Assembly: GCA_964580525.1 (NCBI GenBank)
Contig: CAZOKN010000016.1
Span: 1-35,105, forward strand
Length of the DNA: 35,105 nt
Source of the DNA: CAZOKN01 sp964580525
Lineage (GTDB): Bacteria; Pseudomonadota; Alphaproteobacteria; Rickettsiales; UBA6187
Direction of reading: 5' to 3'
Part shown: piece by piece, positions 23,416-32,050 of the stretch
How positions within the stretch are numbered: position 1 is the stretch's first letter
How the letters are laid out: each line of letters opens with the position of its first letter
Notes under the pieces: generated by a model
Databases searched by the model: none
What the model saw: the letters and a program-made list of their open reading frames with translations, nothing else
Told to the model about the DNA's origin: nothing
Program-made: the position numbers and the translations under genes

Positions 23416-23975
23416 TTTATTTTAGAAATTTATTGATTTTAATAGCCGCTCTTTTTCCATTTGCCGCATTTTCTGCAGCTACGGCATGGAAAATAGTTCC
23501 TGAAAAAAGCATTATAAATTTTACTGCTACACAAAATAATTCCCCTGTCGCCGGAAAATTCAATTCATTCAGTGGTGACATATCTTTTTCACCGAGCGAT
23601 TTAGCCACAAGCAAAATAAATATCACTATCTACACAGGCTCGGTTTCCGCATCTTCCGATGATGTCTCTTCCACTTTAAAATCGGATGATTGGTTTGCTA
23701 TAAAGCCATTTCCGAAAGCAATATTCTCTGCTGATAAATTTACAAAAATAGATGAGAAAAATTATAAGGCAGAAGGTAAATTAACTTTGCGCGATAAAAC
23801 AATTCCAACGACATTAAACTTTACCTTGGAACAATTTTCCGAACACGCCGCCAAGGTTAAGGGATATACTACATTAAAACGTAATGATTTTGGAGTTGGT
23901 CAAGGCGAATGGTCTAAAACAGATTCTATAAAGGATGAAGTTAAGGTTGAGTTTGTGATAGAGGCTACGAAATAG
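23409..23975 (+). CDS. YceI-family periplasmic protein (copy 3)
   Basis: The 188-residue protein has a signal peptide ending AFSA and a divergent YceI domain (WKIVPEKSIINFTATQNNSPVAGKF, LKSDDWFAIKPFPKAIF, TLKRNDFGVGQGEWSK). The GQGEW ending is typical of the YceI branch often paired with b561 genes. The ATG at 23409 lies inside the b561 gene end, with GAGGAGA upstream. The role is presumably polyprenyl or quinone carriage in the periplasm, by family. Confidence 0.88.
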   Translation: MVVYFRNLLILIAALFPFAAFSAATAWKIVPEKSIINFTATQNNSPVAGKFNSFSGDISFSPSDLATSKINITIYTGSVSASSDDVSSTLKSDDWFAIKPFPKAIFSADKFTKIDEKNYKAEGKLTLRDKTIPTTLNFTLEQFSEHAAKVKGYTTLKRNDFGVGQGEWSKTDSIKDEVKVEFVIEATK

Positions 23976-23977
23976 AT

Positions 23978-24310
23978 CTAAACTACTGAATTTTGCCGTG
24001 CATCTATTCCAGATCTTATTCTGTCAACATAACCCATCTCAACCTCATTCGTAACTCTTTCAGAATGGCTTTCTGTCAACCTACAAACTTTCTCTCTTGT
24101 GCCAAAACATCCGAATGTGAACGTAAAGAGTCCCAACATAACCATAGCAGATCCTATAGATTCATTGCCGGTTGAATAAGCATATATTCCACCACCTGTA
24201 ATAGCAATACCTGCAAGCAATACGCATACTCCATTCTTGATCAAACATTCACGGCCATTTTGGCTACGATTTTCTTCCAATTCAGAAATATTTGGAACAT
24301 TTTCAGGCAT
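23978..24310 (-). CDS. small membrane protein of unknown function
   Basis: This is a 110-residue protein I do not recognise. Two hydrophobic helices are visible (NGVCVLLAGIAITGGGIYAY and SAMVMLGLFTFTFGCFG), separated by a short polar loop, with polar N- and C-terminal tails; it probably sits in the inner membrane as a hairpin. The ATG at 24310 has AAGGAA about 7 nt upstream; an in-frame TTG two codons earlier is less suited. It ends 2 bp from the convergent yceI stop and lies downstream of trkH on the same strand, with 89 bp between. There is no evidence of a shared function. Confidence 0.65.
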   Translation of the reverse strand: MPENVPNISELEENRSQNGRECLIKNGVCVLLAGIAITGGGIYAYSTGNESIGSAMVMLGLFTFTFGCFGTREKVCRLTESHSERVTNEVEMGYVDRIRSGIDARQNSVV

Positions 24311-24334
24311 AAACAATTCCTTAATATAATTAAA

Positions 24335-24365
24335 AAGTTGGTACGATTTAACATCAACCCAACTT
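24335..24365 (-). terminator. possible terminator after trkH
   Basis: On the minus strand AAGTTGG (24365-24359) pairs with CCAACTT (24341-24335), a perfect 7-bp stem with a 17-nt loop followed by TTTAATTAT. The loop is long and the T-run short. It may end trkH transcription or act in the leader of the small membrane protein. Confidence 0.4.
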
Positions 24366-24399
24366 CAGTCAATAAAAAACTAATTGTATTATAAAATCT

Positions 24400-25857
24400 C
24401 TAACGAAAATCTCTCCAGAAGCTTCGAGTGAATAACGCAAGAATAGTTATAATCTCCAAACGTCCCGCCAACATTCCGAAAATAAGAAACCATTTTGCTG
24501 AATCTGCTAAAGGTTGAAATGTTCCTGCTGGACCAATTACGTCACCAAGCCCAGGTCCAACTCCCGCCAAAGCTGTTGCCGCACCACTAAGACTAGTCAT
24601 CATATCAGCACCGGAAGAAGCTACACCTAAACTTACAAAACAGAAAACAAATAGGTATAGAATGAAAAACATACCCACTGATTTCATAACTGCATCATCT
24701 AATGTTTTTCCCGCAAGACTGGCTGAAAAAACTCCTCTTGGTGATATCAAGCGTTTTAAATTAAGAATAATCATCTTAGCCATAACCTGTATACGAAATG
24801 TTTTGATACCACCGCTTGTCGAGCCAGTACATCCACCCATAGAGGTAAGAAAATAAAAAATGATTATGATAAAACTACCCCACTGATTATAATCAGTGCT
24901 AGCAAAGCCCGCTGTAGCAGAAATAGATGTGATGTTAAAAGCTGATTGTCTCAAAGCCTCTTCAAAGGGCTTATTTAACTGATAATACGCATATGCAGTA
25001 ACTATTGCTATAACAGATATAAGCCCAAACCAATAAGCTTTTGCCTGTGATAACATTATTTTTACGTTACTTCCCCCTCCAAAAAAGAAGGAATAGTAAA
25101 GCATCATTGGCGTTGCCGCCATAGCCATAAAAATTGTTCCAACCCAATGAGTAGAAGCATTAGGAAAATACCCAAATGATGCATCATGGGTAGAAAATCC
25201 GGCAGTTGCAATTAATGGCATAGCGTTATTTATTGCATCAAAGAATGTAATACCAGACATATACAAACCAAGAGTACACAAAATTACAAGTACGTTATAA
25301 ACAATAAGTGTTATAACTGCGATTTGGTGTACTTTCGGTAATATTTTATCAGAACGGTCAGACGATTCAGTCTGAAACAATTGCATTCCTCCAACCCTCA
25401 TATAAGGCAATATCGCCATCGTAACTACGACTATTCCCATGCCGCCAAGCCAGCATAACATACTTCGCCAAATCAGAACACCATTCGGTGCATGATCCAA
25501 ATTTAGATAAACTGTCGATCCAGTTGTAGACATTCCAGACACAGATTCAAAAACCGCGTTAGTAAAATCCAGGCTATATTTTGGCACACTAGTAAAAATG
25601 AAAGGTATCGCACCAAATAACGGAATTACAAACCATAGACTTGTGGTAAGCAGATAAGCGTTTCTAACACTAAGAGTATATTTTTCCATTCTGTTAGTTA
25701 GCATTAAGGAAATTCCCGCAAACAGCCCTAGAAAAGCCGTAACAGCAAAAACTTGCCAATCTTGCGTCGGAGAATATATTTCTGCAATAAGAGGAGCCAT
25801 CATGCACAATGACATTCCGACTAACGCAAGGCCATGTGTAAAAAATACTACCTGCAA
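24400..25857 (-). CDS. trkH: TrkH-family potassium uptake protein
   Basis: The 485-residue inner-membrane protein has the four repeated helix-pore-helix units of the Trk/Ktr/HKT superfamily. The four filter loops are visible around MSTTGSTV, IATAGFST, SATAGFAS and AGVGPGLG, and SMGGCTGSTSGGIKT is a conserved cytoplasmic-side segment. It ends ARSFWRDFR-like (TRSFWRDFR), typical for TrkH. Uptake normally needs the regulatory NAD-binding protein TrkA, which is not in this window. The chosen start is a TTG at 25857, with GGAG 7 nt upstream; no ATG gives the first helix intact. Confidence 0.93.
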   Translation of the reverse strand: MQVVFFTHGLALVGMSLCMMAPLIAEIYSPTQDWQVFAVTAFLGLFAGISLMLTNRMEKYTLSVRNAYLLTTSLWFVIPLFGAIPFIFTSVPKYSLDFTNAVFESVSGMSTTGSTVYLNLDHAPNGVLIWRSMLCWLGGMGIVVVTMAILPYMRVGGMQLFQTESSDRSDKILPKVHQIAVITLIVYNVLVILCTLGLYMSGITFFDAINNAMPLIATAGFSTHDASFGYFPNASTHWVGTIFMAMAATPMMLYYSFFFGGGSNVKIMLSQAKAYWFGLISVIAIVTAYAYYQLNKPFEEALRQSAFNITSISATAGFASTDYNQWGSFIIIIFYFLTSMGGCTGSTSGGIKTFRIQVMAKMIILNLKRLISPRGVFSASLAGKTLDDAVMKSVGMFFILYLFVFCFVSLGVASSGADMMTSLSGAATALAGVGPGLGDVIGPAGTFQPLADSAKWFLIFGMLAGRLEIITILALFTRSFWRDFR

Positions 25858-25951
25858 AATCCTTCTCCTGGAGTATTGTTTTTATATTAATCGCGCAAGC
25901 GCCTACTCTCATTTTTTGCCATAAAAGCCTTTGCACTACAACATATTTATC

Positions 25952-25980
25952 GTGACAAATAGGATTATTTAACCTACTAA
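25952..25980 (+). promoter_or_regulatory. candidate uup promoter
   Basis: A -35-like GTGACA (25952-25957), a 17-nt spacer and a -10-like TACTAA (25975-25980) lie 24 bp before the ATG. The match is moderate. Confidence 0.35.
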
Positions 25981-26004
25981 ACTATACAAAATAAAAGGCG
26001 CTAT

Positions 26005-27864
26005 ATGGCTTCTAACCTAATACTAAGCATCACAGATGCCTATGTGACATTCAGTAAAAAACCTCTCTTTGAAAACCTCTCCTTCAATATCCATGAAGGA
26101 GACAGAATATGTCTTGTCGGCAAGAATGGTTCCGGCAAAACAACTATGATGCAGTTAATAACAGGTGAACGTGAGTTAGATGGTGGCAAAAGATTTGAAA
26201 TGCCAGGCATAAGTATTGGTTATTTAAAACAGGATGTACAAATCGAAGGTTCGCAAAAAGTTGCCGATTATATTCGTGCAGGCTTGCCAAAAGATAAGCA
26301 AAATGAAGCTTATGAATATATGGTAACCATGACGCTGGAACCCTTTGAACTTGATGGAGACGCACGCGTAGATCGTCTATCTGGTGGCCAGATGCGCCGT
26401 GCAGCGCTGGCAAGGGCATTAGTGGAGGAACCAGATATTTTATTGCTTGATGAACCAACAAACCATCTTGACCTCACCGCCATTCAGTGGCTGGAAAATT
26501 ATTTAAGCGCATATCGAGGCACATTAATGTGCGTCAGTCACGATAAAACCTTTCTAGCCAATATTTCTGACAAAGTTTTTTGGCTGGATAGGAGCAGGGT
26601 AAGAGTATGCCCTAGAGGTTTTGCCCATTTTGAGGAATGGTCTAATATGCTTCTTGATCAAGAAGCGCGTGAACTGGAAAAACGCCAGAAAATACTAAAT
26701 GTCGAGCTTGAATGGGCCAATCGTGGAGTAAAAGCCAGACGTAAGCGCAATGTACGCAGGGTTGATATGATTCGCGCAGAACGTGACCGCTTAAAAGCAG
26801 ATAAAAGCCTGTTTAACAAAACCATGCGTAAGATTGAACTTGATCCTATAGAGCCAGAAATGGCTTCTCAGGTAGTGGCCGAATTTTATAAGGTTGATAA
26901 AGCCTTCAATGATGATGGAAAGAAAAAAACAATACTGGATAAATTTAACCTACGCATAATGAAAGGCGATAGGATTGGAATTCTCGGCAAAAACGGTTCT
27001 GGCAAAACATCATTCCTAAAATTGCTTGTTGGCGAACTAACCGCTGATATGGGTAAGGTAAAAGTTTCAAAAAGCACTCAATTTTCTTATTTTGACCAAA
27101 AACGCAGTGATTTAAAACCTCAAAACAGCATGTGGGAAACATTATGCCCTGGTGGTGGCGAATACGTAAATGTCATGGGCAAACCACGCCATGTTTGTGG
27201 TTATTTAAAAGATTTCCTGTTTGATCCAAAAGGTGCAAGAGATTTAGTAGGCACTTTATCAGGCGGTCAAAAAAACCGACTGATGCTGGCAAAAGTTCTG
27301 GCTAATCCTGGCAACTTCCTGATACTTGACGAGCCAACTAACGATCTCGACATGGACACCCTTGAAATGCTTGAGGATATTTTATCAAAATATACAGGTA
27401 CGCTTTTTGTAGTCAGCCATGACCGTGATTTTCTCGACCAGACCGTGACAAAAATTATAGCTTTCGAAGGCGATGGTAATGTTGAGGGACATATAGGCGG
27501 ATATAGCGACTATCTGGCCAGTAAAGAAGAGGCCGGAGAAATTCAGCTCAAACCACGCAAAAACAATAAAGATAAGGCAGTAAAAGTAGAAGAGCAGCCT
27601 TTAATTGAAGAAAAAAAACAAATTGCTAAAAAACTTTCCTATAAACTGCAATACGAACTTGATCATTTGCCAGGCAAATTAGAAGGCCTTACCAAAGAGA
27701 TAGAATCTTTAAACCAAAACCTGGAAGATCCTGATTTATATATGAAAAACCCAGATGCATTCGATCGCGCATCACGCCGTGTTGCTACTGCCCAGAAGGA
27801 ACTGGAACAGATGGAATTACGCTGGCTAGAACTAGAAGATATGAAAAATAGCTTAAATAGTTAA
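26005..27864 (+). CDS. uup: ABC-F family ATPase Uup
   Basis: The 619-residue soluble protein has two ATP-binding cassettes and no membrane domain. Cassette 1 has Walker A GKNGSGKTT, signature LSGGQMRR and Walker B ILLLDEPTNHLDL; cassette 2 has GKNGSGKTS, LSGGQKNR and ILDEPTNDLDM. Between them is the Uup-type linker with ELEWANRGVKARRKRN. A Lys/Glu-rich C-terminal coiled coil (about 530-619) is the Uup DNA/ribosome-binding arm. ABC-F proteins act on ribosomes or, for Uup, in DNA branch processing and transposon excision. AAGG precedes the ATG by 6 nt. It stands alone between trkH (divergent) and an unrecognised gene. Confidence 0.93.
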   Translation: MASNLILSITDAYVTFSKKPLFENLSFNIHEGDRICLVGKNGSGKTTMMQLITGERELDGGKRFEMPGISIGYLKQDVQIEGSQKVADYIRAGLPKDKQNEAYEYMVTMTLEPFELDGDARVDRLSGGQMRRAALARALVEEPDILLLDEPTNHLDLTAIQWLENYLSAYRGTLMCVSHDKTFLANISDKVFWLDRSRVRVCPRGFAHFEEWSNMLLDQEARELEKRQKILNVELEWANRGVKARRKRNVRRVDMIRAERDRLKADKSLFNKTMRKIELDPIEPEMASQVVAEFYKVDKAFNDDGKKKTILDKFNLRIMKGDRIGILGKNGSGKTSFLKLLVGELTADMGKVKVSKSTQFSYFDQKRSDLKPQNSMWETLCPGGGEYVNVMGKPRHVCGYLKDFLFDPKGARDLVGTLSGGQKNRLMLAKVLANPGNFLILDEPTNDLDMDTLEMLEDILSKYTGTLFVVSHDRDFLDQTVTKIIAFEGDGNVEGHIGGYSDYLASKEEAGEIQLKPRKNNKDKAVKVEEQPLIEEKKQIAKKLSYKLQYELDHLPGKLEGLTKEIESLNQNLEDPDLYMKNPDAFDRASRRVATAQKELEQMELRWLELEDMKNSLNS

Positions 27865-27874
27865 TAAAATACTT

Positions 27875-27894
27875 AACAAATTAACTAATTTGTT
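27875..27894 (+). other. inverted repeat after uup
   Basis: AACAAATTA (27875-27883) and TAATTTGTT (27886-27894) are a perfect 9-bp inverted repeat with a 2-nt centre, 10 nt after the uup stop and 53 nt before the next start codon. It could be a weak terminator or an operator for the downstream gene. Confidence 0.4.
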
Positions 27895-27947
27895 GTATTT
27901 TGCTGTCATTGTATCATGGTTTTGTAGGAAAATTGGGAATATTTGTT

Positions 27948-29669
27948 ATGTCTAGGGAAAGAACATCATTTGTTGATATTGCTAAAAAAGCAGCAAAAAA
28001 AATTACTCCTCCAACCATGCGCAAGAAACTTGAGCAAGAAGAATTACATCCTTTTGAAAAAAGACCTCTAACAGAGGAAGAAATAGAACATAAAGAAACA
28101 CAAGCCTCTATAACACAAGCCTGGCAGAATTATATTCCCGAGTTGATAAAAGTATGCAAGGCTAATCAAGGAATAATTGATGTATATAAAACATTTCTCA
28201 AACGTCTTAATGAAGAAACAGAAGACGGAAGAGTATTAACTGCAAAGGAAATAGGAATTAGGCGGACAAGAATATTGACTGCAGCACTAAGAGAACACCC
28301 AGATTTTATTGAACCTTTTTATGATAAGAATGATAATATTAAAAAGCTATTTCCAACAGCTAACACTCTGTTAGAGAGTATTTTTCAGGAAGTAAAGCTA
28401 CAACAAATAGAATATATATTATTACATATTGATTCGTTAATAGATAAACCAGATGAAAAGAAAACAAGTCATGATAAAAAAGATAAAATAAAGACAAAAG
28501 AACGAAAAGAACAAGAAGAGTTCTCATTTGCCAGCAGAATGTTTCTTTGCACTCTACCATCATCTTTCAATAAAATGGGGACTTTTATAAAAGAATCCGG
28601 CGATGAAATGCCCAGAATTAGCAACGAACTTCTCGAAGAAATAAAATTGTTAGAAATTGACATTACACCCGAGCAAGTAATGGATATTTGCCGTAAACTT
28701 TTTGCAATTGGTTTAGGTATGGCGCTTAATTCTCCAGATGAACTTGCAGGCTTGATAGCCTCGGATCTTAAAAAAACTCCTGACAATACTACTAAGCAAC
28801 TCAGCTTAGAATGCTATAAAAAAATCGCAAGATTTTCAGAAGAAAATGAAGAAATTTTTCCTAAATACCAAGCATTTTTAGAAAGTTATTTGATTCAAAA
28901 ATTGTGCCCAGTATCAATATTATTAGAACGTACAAAAGCCTTTCAAAAAGCACGTATAAACACTTCCTATTTATGTTCCCATGAGGAAAGCGAAGCTAAT
29001 AAATTAGAGTTGCTTAATTACCTAGTAAAAAGTCCTAACTCCCAATTTTATATAGAAAGAGCTATAACGTCTTCCTCCTCTGATTTAGAAGCCTTAAGCA
29101 GGAATTTGCACGAATGCTTAACTGACAAAGAAATAGAAATTACCCTAGAACAAACCATTATCATTTGTAGAAAAATTTCTTTAATTGGTTGTTCAGTAAT
29201 GTTAGCTTTTCCTGAAGCTATCGTACCTCTTATAGAAAATGATTTAAAAGGGGAAAATAGAACAATTCTTAGTCCGGAAAGCTGCAATAAAATAGCTGCC
29301 TTGGCAAGATGTAATATTCCTGTATACGAAACATTCCTAGACAATGTTTTCGCAAAAAAACAAATGTTAACAGAACAAGAAATTGATGAAAGAAAACAGC
29401 AGATAGAAAAGGCAGTATCTAAACTAAATTATTTTTTTCCAGAAGAATCCTTTAAATCAAGAGAAGAACAAAGTGAGAACGCCATTAGAAGGACTGGGTC
29501 TGTAGAAGATAATCTGGGGAAAATTATAAATATAACAACTCTCAGCAATACTGCCATTCTTGAGGGGGCAATAAGCACTTGGATAAATGGCGGAATTTCA
29601 AAAGAAAAAACCCGAAATATCTCTCAAGACTCCCTAAGCCGCAGCAGCAGTGGCCACAGCATCCTGTAG
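27948..29669 (+). CDS. unrecognised 573-residue helical protein with internal duplication
   Basis: I do not recognise this protein. It has no signal peptide and no membrane helix and is highly charged, helical and Lys/Glu-rich, with a basic low-complexity stretch (about 180-195). Residues 236-313 and 395-466 are clearly duplicated: both read EI[DE]ITxEQ, then ICRK, IG, LI..DLK, LS.E, KIA and Y..FL in the same order. Parts of the unit (VYxTFL followed by LTxxEI..R) also recur near residue 79, so the ancestral protein may have had three units. The ATG at 27948 is chosen because upstream in-frame codons are only TTG; its Shine-Dalgarno is weak. The 3' end overlaps rpoH by 36 nt in the opposite strand. 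Its size, charge and orphan nature are compatible with an effector or scaffold protein, but nothing proves this. Confidence 0.75.
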   Translation: MSRERTSFVDIAKKAAKKITPPTMRKKLEQEELHPFEKRPLTEEEIEHKETQASITQAWQNYIPELIKVCKANQGIIDVYKTFLKRLNEETEDGRVLTAKEIGIRRTRILTAALREHPDFIEPFYDKNDNIKKLFPTANTLLESIFQEVKLQQIEYILLHIDSLIDKPDEKKTSHDKKDKIKTKERKEQEEFSFASRMFLCTLPSSFNKMGTFIKESGDEMPRISNELLEEIKLLEIDITPEQVMDICRKLFAIGLGMALNSPDELAGLIASDLKKTPDNTTKQLSLECYKKIARFSEENEEIFPKYQAFLESYLIQKLCPVSILLERTKAFQKARINTSYLCSHEESEANKLELLNYLVKSPNSQFYIERAITSSSSDLEALSRNLHECLTDKEIEITLEQTIIICRKISLIGCSVMLAFPEAIVPLIENDLKGENRTILSPESCNKIAALARCNIPVYETFLDNVFAKKQMLTEQEIDERKQQIEKAVSKLNYFFPEESFKSREEQSENAIRRTGSVEDNLGKIINITTLSNTAILEGAISTWINGGISKEKTRNISQDSLSRSSSGHSIL

Positions 29670-30512
29670 CTTCTCCATCGCCCGATTTTCAATCTGACGT
29701 ACGCGCTCGCGAGAAATGCCGTGCTCTTGGCTTAAATCTTCCAGAGTAGCTGGATTATCGTTTAGCCTTCTTGCAACAAGGATATTTCTCTCCCTATCGC
29801 TTAAAGTGTTCATAGCATTAGCCAGCAGCAATTTCTTTCTGCTCATATCCTGACTTTCCGCTATAATAATATCCTGTCCTGCAGAGCCATCTTTCACAAA
29901 ATCGATAATTTCGCCTGAATCTTCACCATCCATATTCATAACTGGTGAATTAAGTGATTGGTCTGAATAAGCAAGGCGTGAATCCATCTCCAGAACTTCG
30001 CGCTCCGAAACATCTAATTCAGTTGCTATCTCCCTTACTTCTTCTGGTGAAAGACTGCTATTATCAAGCTTTTGCAGCCTATTTTTCATACGACGAAGAT
30101 TGAAAAATAATTTCTTTTGCGCAGCCGTAGTACCTATTTTTACTAAAGACCATGAATGCAAAACATATTCCTGCATAGCCGCCTTAATCCACCACATAGC
30201 ATATGTTGAAAGTCTAAAACCTTTATCGGGATCAAATTTTTTCACAGCTTGCATCAAGCCTATATTGCCTTCTGAGATAAGCTCAAATAAAGGCAAGCCA
30301 TAGCCACGAAAACCGAACGCCATTTTAACTACAAGTCGCAAGTGGCTTGTAACAAGCTGGTGCGCCGCAGCAACATCGCCATCCAAACTCCATTTCTTGG
30401 CCAAAGAAAGCTCTTCATCCTGTGTCAAATAAGGAAACTTATTAACCTTCTCTATGTAACCGGAAAGAGCTGCATCTCCGGATAATACTGGCAAAGTTGT
30501 ATTTTCAGTCAT
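29634..30512 (-). CDS. rpoH: RNA polymerase sigma factor RpoH (sigma-32)
   Basis: The 292-residue sigma factor directs RNA polymerase to heat-shock promoters. Region 2 is present (EGNIGLMQAVKKFDPDKGFR, STYAMWWIKAAMQEYVL), followed by the RpoH box QKKLFFNLRR that marks the family and its FtsH/DnaK control. Region 4 has the helix-turn-helix LEDLSQEHGISRERVRQIENRAMEKL. The length matches E. coli RpoH (284). The AAGG-containing leader and a near-consensus promoter (30557-30585) lie upstream, and a short hairpin CCTAA/TTAGG precedes the ATG. It is downstream of rluD on the same strand, with the promoter inside the rluD 3' end. Confidence 0.96.
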   Translation of the reverse strand: MTENTTLPVLSGDAALSGYIEKVNKFPYLTQDEELSLAKKWSLDGDVAAAHQLVTSHLRLVVKMAFGFRGYGLPLFELISEGNIGLMQAVKKFDPDKGFRLSTYAMWWIKAAMQEYVLHSWSLVKIGTTAAQKKLFFNLRRMKNRLQKLDNSSLSPEEVREIATELDVSEREVLEMDSRLAYSDQSLNSPVMNMDGEDSGEIIDFVKDGSAGQDIIIAESQDMSRKKLLLANAMNTLSDRERNILVARRLNDNPATLEDLSQEHGISRERVRQIENRAMEKLQDAVATAAAA

Positions 30513-30556
30513 ACCTTAATCCCCTAAAATTAGGTTTTTGTAGGTTAGCGGCATAC

Positions 30557-30585
30557 ATTATACACCAAAGTTATGCGTTTTTCAA
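30557..30585 (-). promoter_or_regulatory. rpoH promoter
   Basis: On the minus strand the -35 is TTGAAA (30585-30580), the spacer 17 nt and the -10 TATAAT (30562-30557), giving a start near 30550. This is close to the sigma-70 consensus. The -35 falls inside the last codons of rluD. Confidence 0.75.
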
Positions 30586-31557
30586 ATTCTTCAATATGTT
30601 AACCACTTCTAACATATCCCCGGGCATATCGCTAACTATTTCCATATAGGTACCCGTTATCGGATGTTCAAGACCCACCACATGAGAATGTAATGCCTGC
30701 CTGTTAAATTTATTGATATTTTGTTTTATTTCAGGTGATAAAGAACCCATATAGCGGTTGTTTTTGCTTATATATACCTGGTCACCTATCAAATGATGCC
30801 CCTTATCAGACATATGTACCCTTATTTGGTGTGTGCGGCCTGTCTGCAGACGGCATTCAACAAGGCTTGCTACCCCATTACCATAAATCTGCTTAACCTT
30901 GTAATGAGTTATAGCTTCTTTGCCCCCATGTTGTAGCACCGCCATTTTTAAGCGATTTTTTGGGTGGCGTCCTATAAAGCTTGTTATAGTACCTTCATGT
31001 GGTTTAGGCACACCCCAGCATATAGCCAAATATGAACGTTTAAGAGTTCTGTTAGATATTTGTTTAGAAAGAATTTTATGTGCTTTATCATTTTTAGCAA
31101 CCATGATAAGCCCGCTAGTATCTTTATCTAACCTATGCACAATGCCAGGACGTGTAACCCCGCCTATGCCTGAAAGGCTATCACCGCAGTAAGACATAAG
31201 CGCATTAGCCATTGTATCGCTATGATTGCCGGCACCAGGGTGTACTGTAAGCCCGGCTTGTTTATCAATTATCAGGAAATGTTCATCCTCATAAGCAATT
31301 TTCAGAGGTATGGTTTCATTGGCTCGCATTTCAGAAGGCGCTGCTTCAGGCACTATAATTTCAATAATATCGCCGCTTTTAACCTTATACGAGCAGTTAT
31401 CTGTTGGCTTGCCGTTTAAAGTAGCACAGCCGTCATCTATCAATTTTTTTATACGGCTTCTCGAAATATCAGGCGCCTTTTCGGCAATAAACTTATCAAA
31501 CCTAATCCCCTGTTCACTTTCTGAAACTAATATATTATACTTGCCGTCGTTATTCAT
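30571..31557 (-). CDS. rluD: 23S rRNA pseudouridine synthase RluD
   Basis: The 328-residue enzyme converts uridines of 23S rRNA helix 69 to pseudouridine. An N-terminal S4 RNA-binding domain (GIRFDKFIAEKAPDISRSR) is followed by the catalytic RluA-type domain with the active-site segment HRLDKDTSGLIMVAK (catalytic Asp) and GRTHQIRVHM. The length fits RluD. The ATG at 31557 is preferred over an in-frame GTG at 31569. It precedes rpoH on the same strand and is divergent from a small anchored protein, an order seen in several alphaproteobacteria. Confidence 0.92.
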   Translation of the reverse strand: MNNDGKYNILVSESEQGIRFDKFIAEKAPDISRSRIKKLIDDGCATLNGKPTDNCSYKVKSGDIIEIIVPEAAPSEMRANETIPLKIAYEDEHFLIIDKQAGLTVHPGAGNHSDTMANALMSYCGDSLSGIGGVTRPGIVHRLDKDTSGLIMVAKNDKAHKILSKQISNRTLKRSYLAICWGVPKPHEGTITSFIGRHPKNRLKMAVLQHGGKEAITHYKVKQIYGNGVASLVECRLQTGRTHQIRVHMSDKGHHLIGDQVYISKNNRYMGSLSPEIKQNINKFNRQALHSHVVGLEHPITGTYMEIVSDMPGDMLEVVNILKNLKNA

Positions 31558-31603
31558 AATTCTTAGCACTTTTCATTTATTATATTAAATTTTGAGGCCA
31601 TCC

Positions 31604-32050
31604 ATGTCCAAAAAAGCAAATAAAGACCTTGTTATCTTGAAGTCAGTCGTAATTATAATGGGCGTTCTCCTAATAGTCGGCACTATAGCGTTGTTTGTAG
31701 CAGTTTTATATAAAGCAAAACAACCACCAAAAATCAAAGAACCTGTAGCAACAGCCCAACCGGCCAGCACAATAGTATATACTGCCCCGCCGGTAAAGGA
31801 AACAAAAAAATGTAACTATAAAGATACCCAAATCCCAATATCAGGAGATGTAGTAAGCGCATCAACAAACAATGACATACTTACAATTATTAGCAGAAAA
31901 ACGACCAATCAGCAGGAAATAACTAAGGTAACAAATGGTCATAACCTTGAAATGACTACGAACAAAGCTACCTATTCAACCCAGCAGGTAGTAGTTTATG
32001 ACCTATGTGAGGGAGTGGTTATAAGCACTATTGATTTAGTAGCAAAATAA
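31604..32050 (+). CDS. small single-helix membrane-anchored protein, possibly DUF6476-like
   Basis: The 148-residue protein has one N-terminal membrane helix (about residues 9-35) and a Pro/Ala linker. A C-terminal beta-rich domain of about 75 residues (with two Cys: KCNYKD and DLCEGV) is presumably periplasmic. The position beside rluD and rpoH and the architecture resemble the alphaproteobacterial DUF6476 family, but I cannot verify this. The ATG at 31604 follows GAGG at 7 nt; an upstream in-frame TTG at 31592 is unlikely. Its stop is directly followed by the stop of the convergent nth gene. Confidence 0.7.
   Translation: MSKKANKDLVILKSVVIIMGVLLIVGTIALFVAVLYKAKQPPKIKEPVATAQPASTIVYTAPPVKETKKCNYKDTQIPISGDVVSASTNNDILTIISRKTTNQQEITKVTNGHNLEMTTNKATYSTQQVVVYDLCEGVVISTIDLVAK

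Noticed and set aside
25694..25936. An 80-codon minus-strand frame overlapping the trkH start
   Set aside because: It overlaps trkH in another frame, has no ribosome binding site and shows no recognisable features.
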